Source: Flabesymbios commensalis (taxonomy: Eukaryota; Annelida; Polychaeta; Terebellida; Flabelligeridae). Taken from it: a stretch of DNA of 64,000 nt. Each line of letters begins with the position of its first letter. Position 1 is the first letter of the stretch. The stretch is from the NCBI GenBank assembly GCA_964017125.1, contig OZ024902.1:106064560-106128559 (forward strand). The letters run 5' to 3'. Made by a program: the position numbers and the translations under genes. The notes beneath the pieces are model-generated. The model had not been told where the DNA came from. It searched no databases and worked only from the letters and a program-made list of their open reading frames with translations. Positions 33,516 to 46,079 of this stretch are shown here, in pieces.

Positions 33516-35404
33516 GGAGACATACGGTAAACGAGACAAGCCCCACTCTCCCCAGAACTCCCCCCCCCCCCCCCCCAGGACATTCAGTGTAATTACCATG
33601 TATGAAACAGAATAAATTTTATTTGAGTGATGCAATATGAGTGATGTGATGTGCGTGTGCAATATGAATGTAACATCACCATAGGTTTCCGAGATATCCT
33701 CCGGAAACAAAATTGTTAGTGTCCAAGCTATTTCGGCTCAGAGATATAGGCCAAACGTAGGTCAAAGGTCATAGAGACTAATGTGAACATCCACATCAAC
33801 TTAGTGATGTGCGTGTGGAATTTGAATATAATCTCGTATGGGTTAGTGCGATATAATCCGTATCATTAGTATCTATGCCATTTTTCCTTAGAGATGTAGG
33901 TCAAAAAGTAGGTCAAAGGTCATGACCTTCAAAAGGCACATGTCACACGCCCCCTAAGTTGTGTGTGTGTGCAACCTGAAAATGATTCCCTCAAAGGTTG
34001 CCTTTTAAAACCTGAAACATACTTGCTTTTATTTCACATAGTTAATTGACATATATATGCTCTTACTAATATAACAAATATTTGTTATTGAAAATGGCTC
34101 TATTGCAGAGAAAATGACGATTTCGATACATTTTTGTATATTTTCCCTTTACAAAACCATCGCTGTAGTATCAGAAAGAAAGAAATTTGCGTTTTAGTTG
34201 CATTAATATATCCACATCAGCCAAAACTATATAATACTATATTAAAGTTTTTTCCAAAAAAATATCCTTGATTGACCTTGATTAACCTTGAATGACATTA
34301 AATGACCTTAAAATATTAAATATCTATACATTTCACACACATATAAAATTCTGAACATTTTAAGATATGTAGCCGCTCAAAGTAATAAATAATGTGTATT
34401 CTGTTGAAAAATGCCTCATATTTCGATAATATAACCAATATTTAAGCATGTGTTGCCATGACAACGGTTATGACAGAAATAGAGATTTTTCGACAAATGA
34501 AATATAACTCACCTCCACTACATGAACTAAAAGGAAATGATAAAATCTGTGGCCCTGCTTATTGTGGAAATTTTTTTTTGTAAGTTTCAAAGTCAATTTT
34601 TATTTTGTCACATGTCTTGTTCTATAGTTATATTACGACAGGCATGAACTTTGACCTCCTGTGACCCTAAAATATATATTTTAGAATTTAAAATTATATT
34701 TTAAGTACGCTTAAACGTTTTTATCACGTATGCAAATTATTGTTGATTTTGACCAATTGGTATTTTTTTGAGGGCCCTAAAAATTGAATGTGCATTCCCA
34801 GTCATTCACCATAAGCCGCCACATTTTGTTCACAGTTAGTTAATATAGGACTGATTCAAGGCCCGTTGCCATGGTGACGCCCCGGCCTGCCAACTATACA
34901 TCCGCCAGAAATGAACCCCCCAGGGTCTTAACTTTACAATATATCAAATTCAGCCTAAAGTATATCTCGGTAAACGAAACGAAAAAATACGGCCTTTTTT
35001 GCCCATTGGCCGCCAGACTACTCATGCATGAATAGATTATGAGCCATCAAGTTGGCCAGAAATGACATAACACGTAGCTATTACGCCATTAGTAAAACAC
35101 TTTTTTTTTCACTCTGGCCGCTTATCGTTTTCTTTCACCTTGATGTGGTGTTTGAAGGTCACAGAAGCCTAGAATTGTAATTTTAAGCCCATAAATGAGT
35201 TCTGCATCACAAAATTAGTCAAAAAAGACATATTACACCTGATTATCGGATTATTAAAATAAAAATGGCCACTGGCGGCCATCTTGGATTTTTGCTGCTT
35301 TTTACCTCTGCCCGAAAAAAATGTGCCCCATCCTAACACCACCCCCTGTGCAGAGTGACGCGACGTGGAGGTTCGCATCGCCCTAACAAGTGTGAAATAA
35401 CAGG
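33516..35404. other. Dispersed-repeat debris, no gene
   Basis: 33650-33960 repeats GATGTGCGTGTG(C/G)AAT.TGAAT, GAGATATAGG and GTAGGTCAAAGGTCAT. 34260-34320 is rich in GACCTTGA words. The rest is AT-rich. No open frame shows a domain. Confidence 0.5.
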
Positions 35405-36110
35405 GGTGTGCGTCGCTCACTCATAATTGTGGGCCCCCACTATCTGTACTGTAACTCTGTGCTATAGTTGGCACGAAAAGCAGCTTGAGCTTCAATATAC
35501 ACACCATAAGCATCGACCCAAAAGAAAGCCTGTTATTTAATATTCGAGTAAAACGTTTTCCAAACGTACTTAATAAGGTTTTCCCCCTGTAATTTTCAAC
35601 ACAGTTTACATCACCCTTTTTGTGCAAAGGTATTATTAGTCCCACTGTCCATTCAGCAGGAAAAAAAACAGCTTTAAAATTGAATTAAAAATGGAGCACA
35701 TAATGAGCTAGCGAGAATCTAGCGAGCATCCATAGATATAAAATTCGTTAAGCAATAAATCGGAACCAGCTGACTTACCACACTTCAGTTGGGTAATAGC
35801 CTTGGTTACTTCGTCTACTGTTATCAATGTATTTAGTTCATCTTACAATATGTCTAATTCACCAGCTTCATGCAATGGTACATTATCAAAAAAATCATCT
35901 GCTACAATATATTTATATTTACTATTACTGGATTAGATATTTTTACGATATAATCGTAAAATCTGATATATTGAATGTGTTTTTGTGGTTTTGATTTACC
36001 TTTTAATGATTTCCAATAGTTATTATCCAATTTAGCTTTTTTTAATTTTTCAGTTGGATTTGCGTCACATGCCCGTCTACATTTCGTGCCAGATTTGTAA
36101 AACCCGATCG
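35405..36110 (-). pseudogene. LINE reverse-transcriptase N-terminal fragment
   Basis: Minus-strand reading from the right: KKAKLDNNYWKSLKG near 36010, VTKAITQLKCGKSAGSD near 35800, then FFPAEWTVGLIIPLHKKGDV, NCVENYRGKTLLSTFGKRF and TRILNNRL (35645-35500). This is the linker, then RT blocks 0-2 (I..L...K..G.D, W..G.I.PL.KKGD..... NYRG..LLS..GK....IL..RL), of a common animal LINE group. Frames are interrupted and the catalytic YADD block is absent. It could be the same family as the 14.9-kb fragment. Confidence 0.75.
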
Positions 36111-36639
36111 AGCATCCACCATTGTTTGACTGTTGGTATCACTTGAATCTCGTCTAAAAAACATTTAAAGCGCCTGGAATGTTCTTGCGCCGAAATTCAC
36201 ATTCATCTATTAGTGCAGCGGCCAAGAGGGTGAAAAAAAGTGAACCTCTCCCCACGGTAGAACAAAGCAAAACCATATTTTGACACCATTTTGCGCACAT
36301 ATTTTCCAAGGCTATGAATGAAGCTGACGTGATAAAAAACATGTTAGTGGCATCAGCGATTTGGGACGAGCAAAATATGTAGCACTTATGATCATTAATA
36401 CATTTCTGCATACATTTTTTTTTTCCTAAGCATGATTGTAATTTATTGCACTCTTATTTCACACAATGTTTGGAATATACAGTCTGTTTTCGCTGAAAAA
36501 TTATATCTAAAACTGGTGGGAATTCAAGAATATACTGACCAATATTTAGAATATAGGTTAAATAATACTGAGTTAAATATCACAATGTACACTGCAGTAT
36601 ATCACTTGATTAAATACCTCACAAAAGGTAGTTAAATGT

Positions 36640-37330
36640 AATTTTAATTTTCAAGGTCGTCCAAGGTTAAAGAAAAAAATGACTGCATCCGGAATCAGTG
36701 AAATAGCATAAATTTCTGCGTTTTGAAATCGTACGACCATATTGTTATGTAGTATATCTTTCTGATTAGTTCAATTTGGACCTTATCTTCAATAGGACTA
36801 TTTCTGATGTCGTACACATATCACGGAAAACGTCCTCCCATTTCAGAAATTAATTGGGTTATTCAAGGTCATCTTCAATGTCAAAAGGTCATTTTTAGGG
36901 TCAAGTGAGTGAAAATATCATTTTTGAACAAATAAAGCTAGGAACATGTGTAATACCTCTTTTTCGTGGGATTTCGAGTGGAAAAATCCATTTATAGTAT
37001 TATTTTTGTGATTCAAGGTCATCTTCAAGGTCATCTGCAGGGCAATTTCAATTCAAGGTTATGAAAATGTCAATTCCGAGGTCAAAAATGAAAAAAAATA
37101 CGATTTTTAACAAAAACAAATAATAAAAGACGTGTAGTACGTCTTTTTGATATCATCTTGACTGAATAATCTATTTCTGCTACTATTTTGCTGATTAATG
37201 AGGCTATTTTCAAGAGGCGAATGTGTCAATTTCAAGGTCGGGTATTTGAAAATATGATTTTTAACAAATGAATATAAGTACAAGTAATACATTTTGATCC
37301 TCTACGTCAAATGGCAAATTTCAAGGCCAA
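36640..37330. repeat. Repeats rich in CAAGGTCATCTTCAAGGTC
   Basis: Several degenerate ~170-190-bp units: TTCAAGGTCATCTTCAAGGTC, a GAAAATATGATTTTTAACAAA stretch, GTGTAATACCTCTTTTTCG and GGAAAAATCCATTTATAGTA. Inverted relatives are at 42350-42540. Confidence 0.55.
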
Positions 37331-37904
37331 ATATGATTTTAACGGACAATACAGAGCATAATAAACTTCCTCTTCGAAATTTCGTAAAGAATTAAAGATA
37401 ATTGTTTCCTTTTTCGAAATAAAACGAAATTGCTTTATCTTCTTTTTTCTGTAAAAAGAAAAAAATCGTTTTCGCTTTGAAGAAAATAAATTTCGTTTTT
37501 GATAACGAGAAGTAAAATAATTCTTCAATATTCTTTTCTGGGAAAAGAATTTTCGTTGCTGGTAACATAAAGTAGAAAAAATGAGAACACAACCGGAAGA
37601 TACAAATATGCAGCGACCGCAAACGACTGCCAACAGTCACTTAGTCACACATATCCACCTCATCTTATCCTTCGTGCAACTAAGAATTCTCGAAAACGAA
37701 GATTGTAGAATTTTTTTAAAAGATTTCTTACGAATTTTCTTTTCACGAAAAAAACGACAATTCTTCACTAATTTTGGGGAAGGCTATTATGCACTGTAAT
37801 GTGTTTGCTACAAATTGGCACACACATAATACATTGTTTTGCTGTGATTTTGACTGTATAGTCAAATTTTGGTAGAGTTTTATTGATTTAACATCAGCGA
37901 AGTG

Positions 37905-39358
37905 AAATTGTCAGGCAACGGAAAAGCATTACAGGTCGATGGAGAGGCGTTAAAAGGTGAAACTAAGGCATTAAGGGACAATGGGGATGCGTTAAAGCGC
38001 GGTGTCGAAGTGTTAAGGGGTAAAGAAGAGGCGTTGAAGTGCGACCAGATGCATTAAAAGGTGGTGGGGAGGCATTAAAGGACATATGGAACAGAGTTAA
38101 ACGGCGACCAGGAAGCGTTAAATAACAATGGAGGTGTGGTAACGGTTGATGGGGAGGCGTTAAAGGGTGATGCGTGGAGGTTTAAGAGCGAGGAGAAAGC
38201 GTTAAAGACGAAGGAGTGTTGCTAAAGGGCAACAGAGAAGTGCTAAATGTCGCCGGAAAGACAGAAAATAAGGAAACGGAAAGGCATTAAAGGTCGATGG
38301 AGATGCATATAAGAATGACTGAGAGGCGATACAAGGCACTACAGATGCATTAAATGGCGATGAAAAGGCGTTAAATGGTCATGGGGAGGCTTCAAATGGC
38401 GATGGCAAGTTGGTAAAGGGCAATTAGGTGTCATTACATGGCGACCATGAAGCATTTAATGACGATGGAAAAGCGTAAATGGCAGGAGTTAAAGGGTGAT
38501 GTGGAGGCGTTTAGGAGCAGGGACAAGACAAGGGTGACGGAGAGGCATCAAATGGCGACAGAGAGGCATTAAAGGGCGACGGAAAGGCTTTAAATGGTGA
38601 CTTAGAGGCACTAAGGAGCGACGGGAAGGTGTTGAAGGGCGAATAAAATATGATAAACGGTCGATGGGGAGGCGTTAAAGGGTGATGCGTGGAGGTTTAA
38701 GGGCGAGGAGAAAGCGTTAATGATGATGGAGTGTCGCTAAAGGGCAACAGAGAAGTGCTAAATGTTGCCAGAGAGACAGAAAATAAGAAAACGGAAAGGC
38801 ATTAAAGGTCGATAGAGATGCATATAAGAATGACTGAGAGGCGTTAAAGGCCCTACAGATGCATTAAATGGCGATGAAAAGGCATTAAATGGTCATGGGG
38901 AGGCTTTAAATGGCGATGGCAAGGTGGTAAAGGGCAATTAGGTGTCATTACAGGGCGACCATGAAGCATTAAATGACTATTGAAAAGCGTAAATGGGTAA
39001 AGGGTGATGTGTAGGCGTTTAGAAGCGGGGAGAAGGCAAGGGTGACGGAGAGGCATCAAATGGCGACGGAGAGGCATTAAAGGGCGACGGAAAGGCTTTA
39101 AATGGTGACTGAGAGGCACTAAGGAGCGACGGAAGGTGTTAAAGGGCGAAGAAAATATGATAAATGTCGACACAAAAGCATTGAAGGACAATGTTAAAGG
39201 TGCCGCTTTGGCGTTGAATAGCGATGGGCAGGCATTCAAGGGAGATGTGCAGGTGTGGAAGATCAATGGAGAGGCGTTAAAAGGGCGACAGAGAGGCGTT
39301 AAAATACAATGGAGAGTCGTTTAGGGCAAAGAACAGGCGTTAAATAGAGACGGAGAGG
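37905..39358. repeat. ~28-bp satellite (GGAGAGGCGTTAAAGGGCGAC) with a 515-bp higher-order copy
   Basis: Units of GATGG.GAGGCATTAAAGGGCGAC run for 1.45 kb. A block beginning GATGGGGAGGCGTTAAAGGG at 38148 is repeated at 38663 with nearly all variants in the same order, so a recent ~515-bp duplication sits on the older array. Confidence 0.8.
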
Positions 39359-41985
39359 CCTTCAGGGCCACCAAGGGGCAATGGCAGGAAAACCTGATCA
39401 AATAGGTGAGATTTAAGTAATTTACGGAATGGTAAAATTGTTTGGGCATTATGTATCTGCACAGGCAGAGCATTCCACAAGGCTGGGCCGGCTATGGAGA
39501 AAGATTTTGACCTAGTCTTAGTTTTAAGGGGAACAAAAAATGTATTGAATTTGTGGAGCATAAATATTTTGAGTATTTCGGCCAAACAAGTAAATCTGTA
39601 AGATATGCAGGCTGGTTTTCTCCTGGAGTTTAGGAAATTATGGTGTAAATTTTAAAATGAATGCGAAATATGACAGGACGCCAGTGTAATTGTTTTAGTA
39701 TAGGAAGAGAAAGATTAAAACGTAAGGCTTTGGCTACAACTCTAGCAAGGCAGTTCTGAACACATTATAATCTAGCGATATCCTTTTCTGAAATGTTGTG
39801 AAAGAGGGATTTTCGAATAATCTAATTTTCTACTAACCAGTGCTCTCTGGCTGATGCAGATAAATTTGTGCCTTGACCTAGACTTCTCTTAGAGAATCCT
39901 TAGATGATGGGGACATGTAAATTTGGATATCACCGACATCAAGATGGTGGTTTATATCGAGACTGGAGATTAGAGTGCTGAGTGGTGTAAAAAGTGGTCC
40001 CAGTACAGAGCCCTGTGAAACTCTATATAACTATATCTGTCAGAGTGTCTGTAATTGTTATACCCCGCCCAACGAAGTTGGTGCGGTGTAATAACATCAC
40101 CTCGGATGTCTGTCGTCATGCCTGTCTGCATTTCGCTTCCAGAGCAGATCTCTGAAAATCATAGGGGTGTTTTTTTCATATTGCACACACATATATATTA
40201 TAGCGTATACAAGCGCCTTGTGGAGTATATGAACTTTGACCTACTTAAATGGCCGACTATCAGCCCTAATTAACTGCAATATGCCTGATATCTGACAGCT
40301 ATTCATTTCCGGAGCAACTCTGGGAAACCTTTGGGGGACTTGTTTCATATTGCACACACACATCCCTTACCCTAAGGGGGTGTAGATGTGCTATTTGGGC
40401 TTTATAAACTTCGACCTACTTACATACCATGAACTAAAATTACCTTTCATATGCCTGATGTCTTGAAAACCGTGCCAGATAGTCAGACAATTACTACAAA
40501 ACCAAATAGGTTTCAGATAGGGATATGCACTGAAAAAGTTCAACTCGATCAAATTCAGATGACCGACCATCGGTCATAATATTAGTTTTAATATGTTTGA
40601 TATCTTTCAAACCATGTCAGATAGCTAAATCATTACTATAAAACAAAATGTGTGGTTTCAGGTGGGGATATGCCCTGACAATTTTTAATTCTATCAAACT
40701 CAAAATGACATACTATCGGCCATAATTAACTTTAATATGCCTTATATGTGGCAAACCCAGCCAGTAAGTAAAAACAAAATGATTGTGCGGTTTCAGGTAG
40801 AGATATGCCCTGAAAAATCTCGATCAAGCTCAAAATGATCAACTTGAGGCCGTCATTGACATTAATATGGGTAATATCGGGAAAACTGTGCCAGATAGCT
40901 AGACCATTACTGTAAAACCAAAATGTGTGGTTTCATGGAGTAAAAAGCCCTGAAAAATGTCAACTTGATCTAATTAAAAAATGGCCGACATGTGACCATC
41001 ATTGACTTTAACGTCTGTAGTGTGCATGGCATTTTGTGCTAAATAGATAGACCATTATTGTAAAACAGAATGTGAGAGTTCAGGGAAGGATGTACCCTTA
41101 GAAATGTCTAACACGCGGGCGGGTGGGGTGGAAGATCATGGTGGCCGGCTGGCCTCTTGTTACCGATTGTTATGTTGCCTATTTTTCAAATAAGAAGAAA
41201 ACCAAATTTGAGTCTGCGCAGATATTCCATACCAATCTGAGAGTCGATTTGTTAATGTAGTATGGTGAACGTTGTCGAAAGCAGCGCGGATTCTGTGGAA
41301 TGGTGTTTTGTGTAGGCTGATTGTAATGGATTAGATATAATGGTTATTTTTTATATAAGGTTGTAAACGAATGGCTACTAACTTTATCTAAGATTCTGGA
41401 ACTAAACTCGCGTTGGATACATGTCTGTATTTTTTTAGCTAGTTTTTAGAAAGATATGTTTTTAACTGAAGGTCCTATATATACGCATCTTCCCACCGGA
41501 AGGCTCCACTTCTACCGATGCCTTGGAAGATGTATATACTCAGTCATTAGTATGTCAAGACAATTGTCAGCACGCTTGTAGGACTGGGGTCCAGATCACA
41601 CGATGTTGACGATGAACCCAAGAAAGCTTTTCAATTTCATCTTCTGTCGCACGTTTAAAAACTTTCATTTTTGATTTAATTTTATTTTTTTTGCACTGAT
41701 GGAATATACTGTACTTCATCTGAACATTTGGAACGAGTAGTTTCAATTTTATCTACAAAGTATTTCAAGAAATTGTCACAAAGTGATTTTACTGCTGTGA
41801 ATTCTGGCAGAGCAGGTGGTGGAATTCTACGCAGTATGTTATTTATTATAGTTCCATAGGCGACGCGCATTGTCCGAATTGTCTGAAATGTCATCAACTA
41901 AAAATTCAATTTTGCTTTAGTCATTATTCTTTACATTATTCTTCACACAGGTGGCACTGATTGCACTATAACACTTCTTCTTCTC
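39345..41985 (-). pseudogene. L2/CR1-like LINE, interrupted by a 1.1-kb insertion
   Basis: Minus strand from right: LPEFTAVKSLCDNFLKYFVD (41897-41690, linker), QSAYTKHHSTESALL (near 41280, RT block 2), AFDNVHHTTLTNRLSDWYGI (block 3), WFSSYLKNRQ (block 4), then after the insertion QGSVLGPLF and HHLDVGDIQIYMS near 39990-39920, where YADDTQIY would be expected, and finally SFSIAGPALWNALPVQI with LLKSHLFD at 39500-39400. Order and motifs are those of the L2/CR1/Rex group. The YADD aspartates are partly lost (VGDIQ) and stops occur, so it is dead. Confidence 0.75.
40062..41165 (+). mobile_element. 1.1-kb GTTATACCCCGCC element inserted in the LINE
   Basis: ATTGTTAT stands on both sides (40054-40061 and 41166-41173) at the point where the LINE reverse transcriptase is split, so it is probably an 8-bp target duplication. 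A second copy at 33.3-33.5 kb also has TTGTTATA before the CCGCC, so part of that word may belong to the element. Inside are about five ~180-bp units of TTTAATATGCCTGATATCTG...AGATAGCTAGACCATTAC...GTG.GGTTTCAGG.AGGGATATGCCCTG. No open frame or terminal inverted repeat is seen. Confidence 0.6.
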
Positions 41986-42155
41986 CCTTTAACGCTTCCT
42001 CATTGTCCTTCAATATGCTTCCTCGTTGCCGTTTAATGCCTCTTCATTGTCCTTTAACACCCTCTCATTGCCCTTTAACAACTACTCATTGATCATTAAA
42101 GCTTTTCCTTCGCTCTTCAACACCTCTCCGTTGCCCTTTAACGGCTTCCCGTCGC
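41986..42155. repeat. GCGTTAAAGGG satellite, inverted arm
   Basis: CCTTTAACGCTTCCTCATTG, GCCTCTTCATTGTCC and CCTCTCCGTTGCCC are reverse complements of the 37.9-39.36-kb unit. About six units remain. Confidence 0.7.
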
Positions 42156-43070
42156 CTGATCTTTTCACCTTGAGCATGTTTAATCATTTAAAACTAACAT
42201 AATTAGAGTATCCAGTAAAAAGCATACTCTAAACGAGGTATTATACTGCGTGCTCCAATGTGTAGCATATATGTTACAAATCATATTTAGAAAGAAAGTG
42301 ATTTTACAATCAAAATTTTCTAACTTTATGTGTTAAAAATCTTTTTTTTTTTACTTGAAATTGAGCTTTTGACCTTGAAGATGCCCTTTAATCATCAAAA
42401 CAGTACCAGAATGGATTATCCAGTCAAAACTACACGCAAAAGACCTCGGAATTGACCTTTCTACCTTGAATATGACCATGAATGACCATAATAATACGAA
42501 AAATGTCAAGTTAAAATTCTATGAGAAAGAGGTATTAGGCATGGACTGATATCAATTATTACGATATCTCGCTATAATTATAACGTAAACAAAACTTAAT
42601 GGTGTGTGAACACACTATCATTTAACAAAACCTATATAAACGTAATACGATGTTTAAACGTTTCTGCGCAAAAAATCTTCCTACTACAGCAAATTATAAA
42701 AATAACATGAAAATACATCTTCAAGATAACTTCATTACATATTTGGCGCTTCCCAAATCGATTGTACAATGTATTTGTTTTATTAAATGCGTATCGTTAG
42801 CGTCAACACATCGATTAACTTGTAGGAACTGCACACACAAAATGCATATTTAGTGCATTTTCAGGAAAAGCGGTTGTACGGTTATAATGCCGTTACCATG
42901 GCAACGTCCCCGATTTTTTTTTCACAACTATCCATTTCTTAGTCCAGACATATCAAGCAATCCAAAAAATATGGTTGTGCTTTGTTCTACCGTGGGGAGG
43001 GGTTACTCCTATTTCTAGGCCTCTTTTAGAGAATGGCCGCAGCACTATATGTAGTAAGGTGGAGTCGGCG

Positions 43071-44175
43071 TATTATGCTCTACATTTGTTTTAAACGCTC
43101 TACCGAATAGTGGATCAGCTACACCCTTCATTAGCTTTGTAATCTTTATTATTGTATCATCTACTTGCTTTTCATTTAAATAAGTTGACAATTATTGTGT
43201 AATAGTTTCAATATCAGGCCTTATATTTAAGGCTTCTAATTAATTCTTCCTTTTTATCAGAATTCCATTTAAGCTTTGCATAAAACTCGTGTTGGTGCTG
43301 GTACTTGAGTACAGAATATTATCAGCTATTTTTACCCCCAAGATTTTTGGGCGTTTTAGGGGCAATCTGCGTATTTTAAGGGCAAAAAATCGGGGCATTA
43401 CATCATCCCCCCCCCCCCTGGATCCGCCACTAATAATATAATATCGGGAAGCATTTCAGCTACATTACCACAGAATATTACCAGCTATACATAACTAGAA
43501 CTATAGGCCTATGCTTAAACATCAGGTATACTTTAGGATCTACCCCGGGGTAGATTCTGGGATGTCCACAATCTATGCGGGTATAATCTGGGAGAGGGTA
43601 TATTTCCAGACTTTACACCGGGCCTCTGGGTACAAATTGAAAGTAGTCTAACTTGTTCAAATTCAAAATGGCCAATTGAGCCGTTATTTCTGTTAATATG
43701 CGTATTATCTGACCAGATAGCTAGAATATTAATATGAGGTATAATATACATTGTATAATTTAATTATTGTTTGGTTAAAAATAAACGTTTTTAGCACAAC
43801 TTTTAAGATTTGGGGTGACATATGTCAAATTGTAAAATCTATCCCTGGCGGTAGGATAATCTGTTGACCTGCCTCTCTGAAAATAGTTCTCGTTTTCAGA
43901 ACAGATCTCAGAAGCCCCTTCCATATTGCATACGCGTCACTCGCGGTTGTAGAGGTCTCTTTTTGCGTTATGATCTTTGATATATTTTGATACATATGTC
44001 CCTCGAAGTCATTCGAAAAGAGTAGGGCATAGTCCCGACTTTGGGCCTCCTTCTGTCGCGATATTGTCATGATTGTGCAGAAAGCGACATAAAACAATAT
44101 TTACCCACTCACCTACATTATGTAGCCAGCTAGGTGTGTGTATGAAAGACTGGAGTGATTACTACTTTCGCCATT
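43071..44175. other. Repeat debris, no gene
   Basis: 43640-43740 carries a module of the ATGCCTGATATCTGG family (TTCAAATTCAAAATGGCC, ATATGCGTATTATCTG). 43407-43419 is a C run. The minus open frame 43825-44097 overlaps a decayed CAGATCTC.GAA....TTCATATTGCA module and shows no domain. Confidence 0.45.
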
Positions 44176-44178
44176 GAG

Positions 44179-44310
44179 TTGACTCTTTGGCTCGATTGGT
44201 AGCGCTCGGGCATCACGATGTCAGGGTTGGTGGTTTGATCTCCGGGCTGGGTAGTTTGAACACTGCTACACATCTCTCAGTAAAAATAGCTTTAAGATTG
44301 AGTAGGCCTA
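44179..44310 (+). mobile_element. tRNA-derived SINE head
   Basis: A box TGGCTCGATTGG (44188-44199) and B box GGTTTGATCTCC (44232-44243) are spaced as in a tRNA. The anticodon and acceptor stems do not pair, so this is a SINE relic. Confidence 0.5.
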
Positions 44311-44828
44311 TATTTCGGGAATATCTTGGAGATTCCTTCAATATTTTAAACTCGCACCACACAGAGGGTGTGGACCTAGGTCTAGATGTGCGTTTTGTGT
44401 GTTTCTACGAGTAATTCTGCTTCAATATTCTGTCGAAAATGATAATAATAATACTTGTTTAAAACAACAACACCAGGGTAAAGGGGGTAAAAGAGGCTTT
44501 ATTACTAAACAATACTAACTACGTACAAAGCCCAACTAAAGGCAAGCGCGCGCAATGCGACCAGAGTGAAGTAATAACATAACAAGCACCAAAACCCCTA
44601 AGGGGAGTAGACAGTAAAAAGTAGAGGTAGTAAAAAACCACAAAGAGGTTATCAAGTTGATAAATAACCTCCTTGGTAAAAAAAAAATACTTTATAAATC
44701 ACACAAAACAAAGTGAGAACAATGTAAATTTTTAATGAAGCACAACATGATATATGGATAGTCTGTCGGGTCATTGACCCGAAAATGAACAATTCAAACA
44801 AGTTAGGAACATCCAGCAGGTAGACTCT

Positions 44829-45640
44829 TTAGCAGACTGTTACTGTCAATTGATGATAAGCGCATAGCCTGGAACAGGGCAGACACAGGGCACAGCACAC
44901 TCCCGGGAAGTGGGGGAGGGGGACATCATTTGAATTTAATAGTTTTACTCCAATTAATCCTAAAGCTGATTCCCGAGGGGTGAAACGTGATATCACCCCG
45001 ATGGAGAAGACGGCCGGAGTCACAAACTGCAGTAGATGAGATGGTAACACATTTGATCGACGTAATATAGCATAAAACAGTACAAGACAAGCTTCCCATA
45101 CTAATATATCCAAAGGGCGAGACAAATCAAGTTGTGACGGAGTAAACAAGGCGTCATAAGTAACTTACGACACACAAAATAACCTACATCACGATGAATA
45201 CTTTGCATAACACATGTATCCAACCAGGATTAGGCAAATCCCACTCTAGATGTAAGATACGTATGATATTCAAGTATTGCATCACACTATTATAATTGAG
45301 AGATCGAGCCAACATGGCTGCATATTTGCACAAAATATCCGTTGTCGCTGGAACCAGTGTACATCCTATGGCGCGGCAAAAAGCCCCATCAGGTATACGT
45401 ATCCCTGTGAGTCCGATATGCCTTCTATGTTTTGTTGAAGTATCTAGAAGCATCACGGGGCAGGGTAGATTGCAATACGCGGCGCCTGTCTCTTGATAAA
45501 ACAATGCAGGCCGTGAACACAAAACAGGATTCGTATGGGTGCCAGCCAGAAGAGTCAGTAATCTAGCGACCCCCTGTGGTTCGTGAAGTCGCGAAGCGGC
45601 GTCCGCTAAAGTGTTTCTCACACCTGGGTAATAATAAGCA
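44829..45640 (-). pseudogene. Tyrosine-recombinase-like region of the DIRS-like fossil
   Basis: An N-terminal DNA-binding-like helix stretch (YAAMLARSLNYNSVMQYLN) is followed by LYAILRRSNVLP, which matches the A..G.RRSE.L box region of tyrosine recombinases. Only part of the catalytic domain can be seen. Confidence 0.6.
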
Positions 45641-45652
45641 CGAAGACGGAAA

Positions 45653-46010
45653 TTATATATAGCATGCAGACAGCCAGAAAACACGGCGAAGAGAAGCCAT
45701 GACAATAGGGTGCTTGCACCATCCTTTATTAATTAAAATAGCTGCAGCTTGGTTGTCAGTGTGAATGTTATTTTTTTTATTTTCCCAGTCCTGGCACCAT
45801 TTAAGTGCTGCAGGTTCAAGCGCCAGAACCTCTTTATAGCTGATAGTGATATTATCGCGGGTGTCCGGTGACCTGGGGGCGTGCAACCAATCTCCACAAT
45901 AATACGCACCTGCTGCTATTTTACAGGGATTTATACAGACAGGAGTGGCTGGTCTGGTCTCGACCATTTGCGTACAGCCGTTAAACACGGACATTTATAA
46001 GACAAACCAT
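45653..46010 (-). pseudogene. RNase H-like region of the DIRS-like fossil
   Basis: AGAYYCGDWLHA, a central KEVLALEPAALKWCQDW and IHTDNQAAAILINKG match the RNase H-like domain in DIRS elements (acidic residues in D/E/D order). Confidence 0.6.
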
Positions 46011-46079
46011 TCCATATCTAAGCGCATGTCACGTGTCAGCTGAGTGTGGTGCCAGGGATGACGTAACTTGCCAATAACG

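Larger units (their letters stand above)
36180..43070. mobile_element. Putative ~6.9-kb foldback structure with inverted satellites
   Basis: The outer segment 36190-36290 (CTCTCCCCACGGTAGAACAAAGC) returns inverted at 42970-43060 (GCTTTGTTCTACCGTGGGGA, then GGCCGC.GCACTA). Inside, AAGGTCATCTTCAAGG-type repeats at 36.64-37.3 kb are inverted at 42.35-42.54 kb, and the GCGTTAAAGGGCGA satellite at 37.9-39.35 kb is inverted at 41.99-42.15 kb. Between lies a LINE. The nested, mirrored order argues for one foldback element, although the arms are gapped and unequal. Confidence 0.45.

Noticed and set aside
33389-33592. Proline-rich frame
   Set aside because: Made by a GC-rich repeat end and a C homopolymer run.
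44188-44260. tRNA gene
   Set aside because: Box spacing fits but anticodon and acceptor stems do not form.
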